Source: Trichomonas vaginalis G3 (lineage: Eukaryota > Parabasalia > Trichomonadida > Trichomonadidae). From it: a stretch of DNA of 64,000 nucleotides. Shown piece after piece: positions 60,722 through 64,000 of the stretch. A model generated the notes under the pieces. The model worked only from the letters and a program-made list of their open reading frames with translations, ran no database searches and was not told where the DNA came from. Positions within the stretch are counted from its first letter, which is position 1; each line of letters begins with the position of its first letter. The DNA lies in assembly GCF_026262505.1 (NCBI RefSeq), contig NC_067208.1:1240001-1304000 (forward strand). Direction: 5' to 3'. The position numbers and the translations under genes were made by a program.

Positions 60722-61303
60722 ATGAGATCGAAGTCAATTCTTTATGGTGCAGCTAATCTTCCAATTGAACCAACAAGCAATGTTGATTCAAGAACAACTA
60801 ATAACATTGTGATAAAGAACTATCCATCTGGTACAGTAAGTGATGCTCCAACAGAGATAAAAAAAGAGGAAACAACTACGAACTCAGAAGCACCAATGTA
60901 TCCTCCTCCTTTAAGTCCATTAACTTCCAACCTGACCTCATCGAGATCTGTGGAGACTTCATCGAGGATTGGTGTAGAAGAGTATTTACTTAGTATATAC
61001 CAGAAGATACTTCTAGACCAAGACAAAGAGCTCTTTTCTAACTTAGTGAGCAAAGATCAGATCTTACTACCTAAGCCAGACTTGGAAGAAGTTGTTCACA
61101 GAATGACTGGGTTCAAGTGTGAAATAGACCTACTGGACCCAGACATCACATGTTGTGGTATTCCACCACCTTTCTCAAAAATAGCTCAGATCAGAATCAT
61201 TGATGAGAACAATATTGCTCAAGAGTTTAAGTATGCATATAATGCACAATATACTGAGTTAATAAGTAGGTATAATTTATGTCTTAAGTATGTGATCGTT
61301 TAA
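60722..61303 (+). CDS. PDI(S/T)CCG-family protein, Polinton C copy
   Basis: 193 residues, the same length as the Polinton B copy at 22,798-23,379. The first 85 residues look disordered. The second half contains VEEYLLSIYQKILLDQDKEL and LLDPDITCCGIPPPFSKIAQ, matching EIEPDISCCGVSYNAIDKIY. The paired cysteines suggest a metal or disulfide site. Function unknown. Confidence 0.7.
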   Translation: MRSKSILYGAANLPIEPTSNVDSRTTNNIVIKNYPSGTVSDAPTEIKKEETTTNSEAPMYPPPLSPLTSNLTSSRSVETSSRIGVEEYLLSIYQKILLDQDKELFSNLVSKDQILLPKPDLEEVVHRMTGFKCEIDLLDPDITCCGIPPPFSKIAQIRIIDENNIAQEFKYAYNAQYTELISRYNLCLKYVIV

Positions 61304-61322
61304 CCGAAAAGTGACATTTCCA

Positions 61323-61589
61323 ATGAGCCAAAGACTACAAAGGTTCTTTGACCTAATTGCTGAGGAAGATGAACCAATATCTGTAGGTAAAGCAATGAGA
61401 GTTCATCACAACGTATTTGGTGAAGAAGATCCCTTCTCAAATCCCGAAGAAGCAATTCTTACCATGTTCATAATGAAATGGTATGAAAAGCATCGTGAGG
61501 TTGAAGTTTCATACTACACGTTCTTGTATGAGTTAGGAAAATATAACGTCAAGATGAAAGAATATCTTGAAAAGAGAAACAATGAATAA
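61323..61589 (+). CDS. Small Polinton C protein
   Basis: 88 residues from ATG 61,323 after AAAAGTGACATTTCCA. It is helical and acidic with ILTMFIMKWYEKHREVEVSY. Loose resemblance to 31,609-31,872 of Polinton B. Not recognised. Confidence 0.55.
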   Translation: MSQRLQRFFDLIAEEDEPISVGKAMRVHHNVFGEEDPFSNPEEAILTMFIMKWYEKHREVEVSYYTFLYELGKYNVKMKEYLEKRNNE

Positions 61590-61617
61590 AACTTATCGTT
61601 TACTCAAGTAATTATTT

Positions 61618-62010
61618 TTAGTACTTTTCGACGTACTTTTTGATCTTGTCAAGAGCTTCGAGCATCTGCTTCTTTGCATTGTGCTTGGCGAAGATGGCTT
61701 GCTCAATGGTGAGCTCGAAGGCTTCTTTACCGATCGGCTGGTGTTCGCGAAGATCTTTGAGTGCATCAAGAACTGCAGTGTACTCTGATGGTAAATGGGA
61801 GCCATCAATGAGTGTATAAAGGATGAGCATGTACTCCTGCAGTAAGTTCTCCTGTTTCAAGCGGGACTTGAACTCTTCGCGGAGATCTTGAAGCTTTTGG
61901 AGCTTCTCAGTGGCTTGAAGGTAGTCAATGATGACCTTCTCTTGTCCCTCAAGTGCTTGTGGGAGGAAGTGGACATAAGCTGTTGACTTCATCAAAAATG
62001 AAGTGGTCAT
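61618..62010 (-). CDS. Coiled-coil Polinton C protein
   Basis: 130 residues from ATG 62,010; the longer frame reads through the divergent gene. It is helical with LQATEKLQKLQDLREEFKSR and a basic end (KKQMLEALDKIKKYVEKY). It is 16 bp from the divergent 62,027 gene. Codon use is less AT-rich than around it. Not recognised. Confidence 0.6.
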   Translation of the reverse strand: MTTSFLMKSTAYVHFLPQALEGQEKVIIDYLQATEKLQKLQDLREEFKSRLKQENLLQEYMLILYTLIDGSHLPSEYTAVLDALKDLREHQPIGKEAFELTIEQAIFAKHNAKKQMLEALDKIKKYVEKY

Positions 62011-62026
62011 GACACTTTTTAAGTTA
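62011..62026. promoter_or_regulatory. 16-bp divergent promoter
   Basis: GACACTTTTTAAGTTA is the whole spacer between the two start codons. It carries the GTGACA/CACTTTTT motif common near starts in Polintons B and C. Confidence 0.5.
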
Positions 62027-62197
62027 ATGTCCGAGCCATACAGTGATGTCGAAGCAGCACATGAACCAAAGAAGAAGTCTTGCTGGGAAAAGACAAAGAT
62101 TGTTGGTAACGCAATCCTAGCCATTTGTGTTGTTTTGAACTTGATCGTACTTCTGATCTTGTTCTACAAACTCAACAGAGGTTATTGTCTCAAGTAA
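62027..62197 (+). CDS. 56-residue single-span membrane protein
   Basis: A polar N-terminus (MSEPYSDVEAAHEPKKKSCW) is followed by one hydrophobic span, AILAICVVLNLIVLLILFY, and a short basic end. Comparable in size to the 39,453-39,584 protein beside the methyltransferase of Polinton B. Possibly a virion or host-membrane protein; unknown. Confidence 0.6.
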   Translation: MSEPYSDVEAAHEPKKKSCWEKTKIVGNAILAICVVLNLIVLLILFYKLNRGYCLK

Positions 62198-62221
62198 ACA
62201 CTTATTTTTATTACCATATAA

Positions 62222-63064
62222 ATGATTTTTACCAAACCTCCTTTACCTTTCATAGGTAATAAGTCGAAGATCAGGAAAGATCTTATCGACATACTCAAAG
62301 ACATCAAAGGGGATTATGTCTTCGTTGACCTATTTGGTGGTTCTCTCTATATCTCTCATCTGTTGCATATTATGTTCCCAAAAGCAACGATCATAGCTAA
62401 CGACTATGATAACTACGTTGATAGACTGAAACACATTCATGACACGAATGAAATACTTAAGGAACTTAAGGAGAGAATAAATGTTAAGCCAGATGAGAAA
62501 ATTCCTACTGATCAGAAAGAGATCGTCAGAGAAGTTATAAGTAAAGCTCCATACATAGACTGGGATACATTATGTTCACGTCTTCTCTATTCTGGAGCAT
62601 ACAAATACTATGATCTTGACACATTAATGAAGAAAGTGTTATACCTCAGATATACTAACTTATTTGGTGAAAACATAGATGACTATCTTGAAGGTTTAAC
62701 TATTGTTCATAAAGATTGGAGAATACTCTTCAATGAGTATAAAGATCTTCCCAATGTTTTCTTTATATGTGATCCTCCATACTTCCATACTTATTCTATA
62801 CAGTATGGAGATGAATGGACTCTTAAAGATACTGTAGAAACCTTTGATGTCCTTAATTATCCATCTATTTACTTCAGTAGTGATAAATCTTATACAGAAG
62901 AACTTATAGAGATATTGACAAAAAGATATGGAGAGAAATTTCCTATGAGAAAGCATGTTATAGATAGAGGTTTAATTAATCCTAACACTCAGAAAAATAA
63001 TGAAGTAATATATGTCACTTTTTCTGTTAATGGAGAAGAGAAAGATCAAGAAGATAATAGTTGA
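62222..63064 (+). CDS. D12-class N6-adenine DNA methyltransferase, Polinton C
   Basis: 280 residues, whole. MIFTKPPLPFIGNKSKIRKD and VDLFGGSLYISHLLHIMFPK form the SAM region. NDYDNYVDRLKHIHDTNEIL follows, and FFICDPPYFHTYSIQ is the catalytic motif. It shares most of its length with the 39,569-40,387 enzyme. A 25-bp TTATTTTTATTACCATATAA-type leader precedes the ATG. Likely target is a GATC-like site, which sequence cannot prove. Confidence 0.88.
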   Translation: MIFTKPPLPFIGNKSKIRKDLIDILKDIKGDYVFVDLFGGSLYISHLLHIMFPKATIIANDYDNYVDRLKHIHDTNEILKELKERINVKPDEKIPTDQKEIVREVISKAPYIDWDTLCSRLLYSGAYKYYDLDTLMKKVLYLRYTNLFGENIDDYLEGLTIVHKDWRILFNEYKDLPNVFFICDPPYFHTYSIQYGDEWTLKDTVETFDVLNYPSIYFSSDKSYTEELIEILTKRYGEKFPMRKHVIDRGLINPNTQKNNEVIYVTFSVNGEEKDQEDNS

Positions 63065-63317
63065 TGAGGGAACTGAAGAAGCGACGACATTCATCTTTGA
63101 CGACGGAAAGCTCACATTCGTTGTCGATAAAAATGGACAACACTTACACAAAAGAAAGAGACCAAGAAAATTTTTAGATCTCCCAAAAGCTAGGAAACCA
63201 AAGGAACCATTTCCAGTACCAGCCGTCCAAGAACCAGAGAGACTTTTGATACCAAAACCTGTGGTTGACAAATATGATCCAGATCAGTTCTTCCCAAAAA
63301 TACCAAAGTTAGAATAA
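63030..63317 (+). CDS. Small basic Polinton C protein
   Basis: 95 residues from ATG 63,030, overlapping the end of the methyltransferase gene by 35 bp. It follows TGTCACTTTTT, an initiator-like site inside that gene. It contains FIFDDGKLTFVVDKNGQHLH then KRKRPRKF. Not recognised. Confidence 0.55.
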   Translation: MEKRKIKKIIVDEGTEEATTFIFDDGKLTFVVDKNGQHLHKRKRPRKFLDLPKARKPKEPFPVPAVQEPERLLIPKPVVDKYDPDQFFPKIPKLE

Positions 63318-63884
63318 AAACTCCTTTATTTCTTTAGTATTATATAATAAGTCTATTAGTAAGCTCTGTTCTCGTTCTGTTCTGGTATTTTGACGTCTTT
63401 TCATGGTCTCGCATAATAAGATCATGAACTTTTTCTTGAGATACTCGAAGAGCTGAGGTAAGTTATCATATTCTGGATATGTAGGAAGCATCCCTGCTAT
63501 CGTAAGTGTTGTATCAATAAGGATTGGACTTATATCGGAAAAGTCGAGATCTGGAGTAGAATAAGAAGGTAAGTCTCTTACATGTAGGTAGTCATTATAT
63601 GCTTTACGCATGAGACTGAGTTTCTGGAGCACAACTATGAGACTTTGGTTCTGACGTTCAAGTTTGCTTAAAGTTCTCTCCAAGCTTCTGTAATAAACGT
63701 CAACCTCTGTAAGAGCAGATATTTTTGCATTGATCTCGGAGATCTTTTCTTGAACTTCACCAAGTTTGACCTTAACTGACGTTTGAGCTCCCATCATGTT
63801 TTCATCAAGGTCATTCTCTATGTCATCAATGATATCTTCCCATGAAGTCATGTTTTCATCATTGATCTTAACGTGAACACTCAT
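63309..63884 (-). CDS. LHVRDLPS-family protein, Polinton C copy
   Basis: 191 residues. YLHVRDLPS, MLPTYPEYDNLPQLFEYLKK and LLIDLLYNTKEIKEFLF match the 30,236-30,820 protein of Polinton B. The first 90 residues are helical and coiled-coil-like. It overlaps the preceding convergent gene by 9 bp. Function unknown. Confidence 0.75.
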   Translation of the reverse strand: MSVHVKINDENMTSWEDIIDDIENDLDENMMGAQTSVKVKLGEVQEKISEINAKISALTEVDVYYRSLERTLSKLERQNQSLIVVLQKLSLMRKAYNDYLHVRDLPSYSTPDLDFSDISPILIDTTLTIAGMLPTYPEYDNLPQLFEYLKKKFMILLCETMKRRQNTRTEREQSLLIDLLYNTKEIKEFLF

Positions 63885-63920
63885 GAAAAAAATGTCATGT
63901 AAAGTATAAATGTCAGATTT

Positions 63921-64000
63921 TTACTCTTGAGCTTCTTCTCTCTGGATTGACTCGTCTGTAGGGCTTAATGTGCCATCACGTTCGACCAGAAGGTTCTGCT
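63921..64000 (-). CDS. Partial gene running off the right edge
   Basis: An open minus-strand frame ends at a stop at 63,921 and reads VERDGTLSPTDESIQREEAQ before it. The rest lies outside the window. Its end is 36 bp from the start of the 63,884 gene on the same strand, so the two probably follow one another. Confidence 0.5.
   Translation of the reverse strand, partial: QNLLVERDGTLSPTDESIQREEAQE

Larger units (their letters stand above)
52838..64000. mobile_element. Polinton C (Maverick), left-hand part
   Basis: Contents are a minor-capsid candidate, packaging ATPase, amphipathic protein, a 1192-residue repeat protein, a KDGRVQFRK protein, integrase, methyltransferase and many small genes. 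The right end is outside the window. Nearly all genes are open, so it looks whole or nearly so in this part and is the youngest of the three. PolB and major capsid genes are not seen and may lie further right. Confidence 0.8.

Noticed and set aside
1-64000. tRNA, rRNA or other standard RNA genes
   Set aside because: I looked for tRNA-like cloverleafs and rRNA blocks and found none I could support.

Overview
The window looks like Trichomonas vaginalis or a close relative. The DNA is AT-rich and the host genes show no introns. They belong to families expanded in that parasite: a DUF3447-type ankyrin protein, a divergent Hsp70, a BACK plus discoidin-like protein, a class I alpha-mannosidase and a DMT transporter. 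Some starts carry a TCAYW initiator a few bases upstream of the ATG. Most of the sequence, however, is made of large Maverick/Polinton elements, which are abundant in that genome. Identification is by reading motifs, not by database search.

Region 1, about 1-14,660, is the right part of Polinton A; its left end is outside the window. It holds an intact-looking Prim-Pol/D5-type helicase, a broken protein-primed PolB, an HNH endonuclease, a minor-capsid-like gene split by a 1.2-kb TIR insert, a broken major capsid gene and small structural-type genes. Region 2, about 14,681-41,732, is Polinton B, some 27 kb between matching inverted ends that are in turn flanked by a perfect 16-bp direct repeat. 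It carries capsid, packaging ATPase, helicase, PolB, integrase, KilA-N, HNH, tail-fibre-like and adenine methyltransferase genes. Many are broken. Its layout fits insertion of B into or beside the right end of A.

Region 3, about 41,750-52,600, is host sequence: an alpha-mannosidase whose signal anchor is interrupted by a 1.66-kb non-autonomous hAT-like transposon, an ankyrin gene with a frameshift, an Hsp70-like gene, a 5'-truncated BACK/discoidin gene and a DMT transporter. Region 4, from about 52,850 to the window end, is the left part of Polinton C. It looks much better preserved: minor capsid, packaging ATPase, a 1192-residue repeat-rich protein, integrase, methyltransferase and several small genes. 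Its right end is outside the window.

The three Polintons differ in sequence but share gene families. Helicase and PolB would replicate, ATPase and capsid genes would package, and integrase would insert. Fibre, HNH, KilA-N and Dam-like genes are accessories. Notable unexplained structure includes a perfect three-way-junction palindrome (14,584-14,645), three consecutive long hairpins (15,238-15,417), a two-tier hairpin at both ends of B with compensatory changes, divergent gene pairs separated by exactly 18 bp, and a cluster of Myb-type sites.
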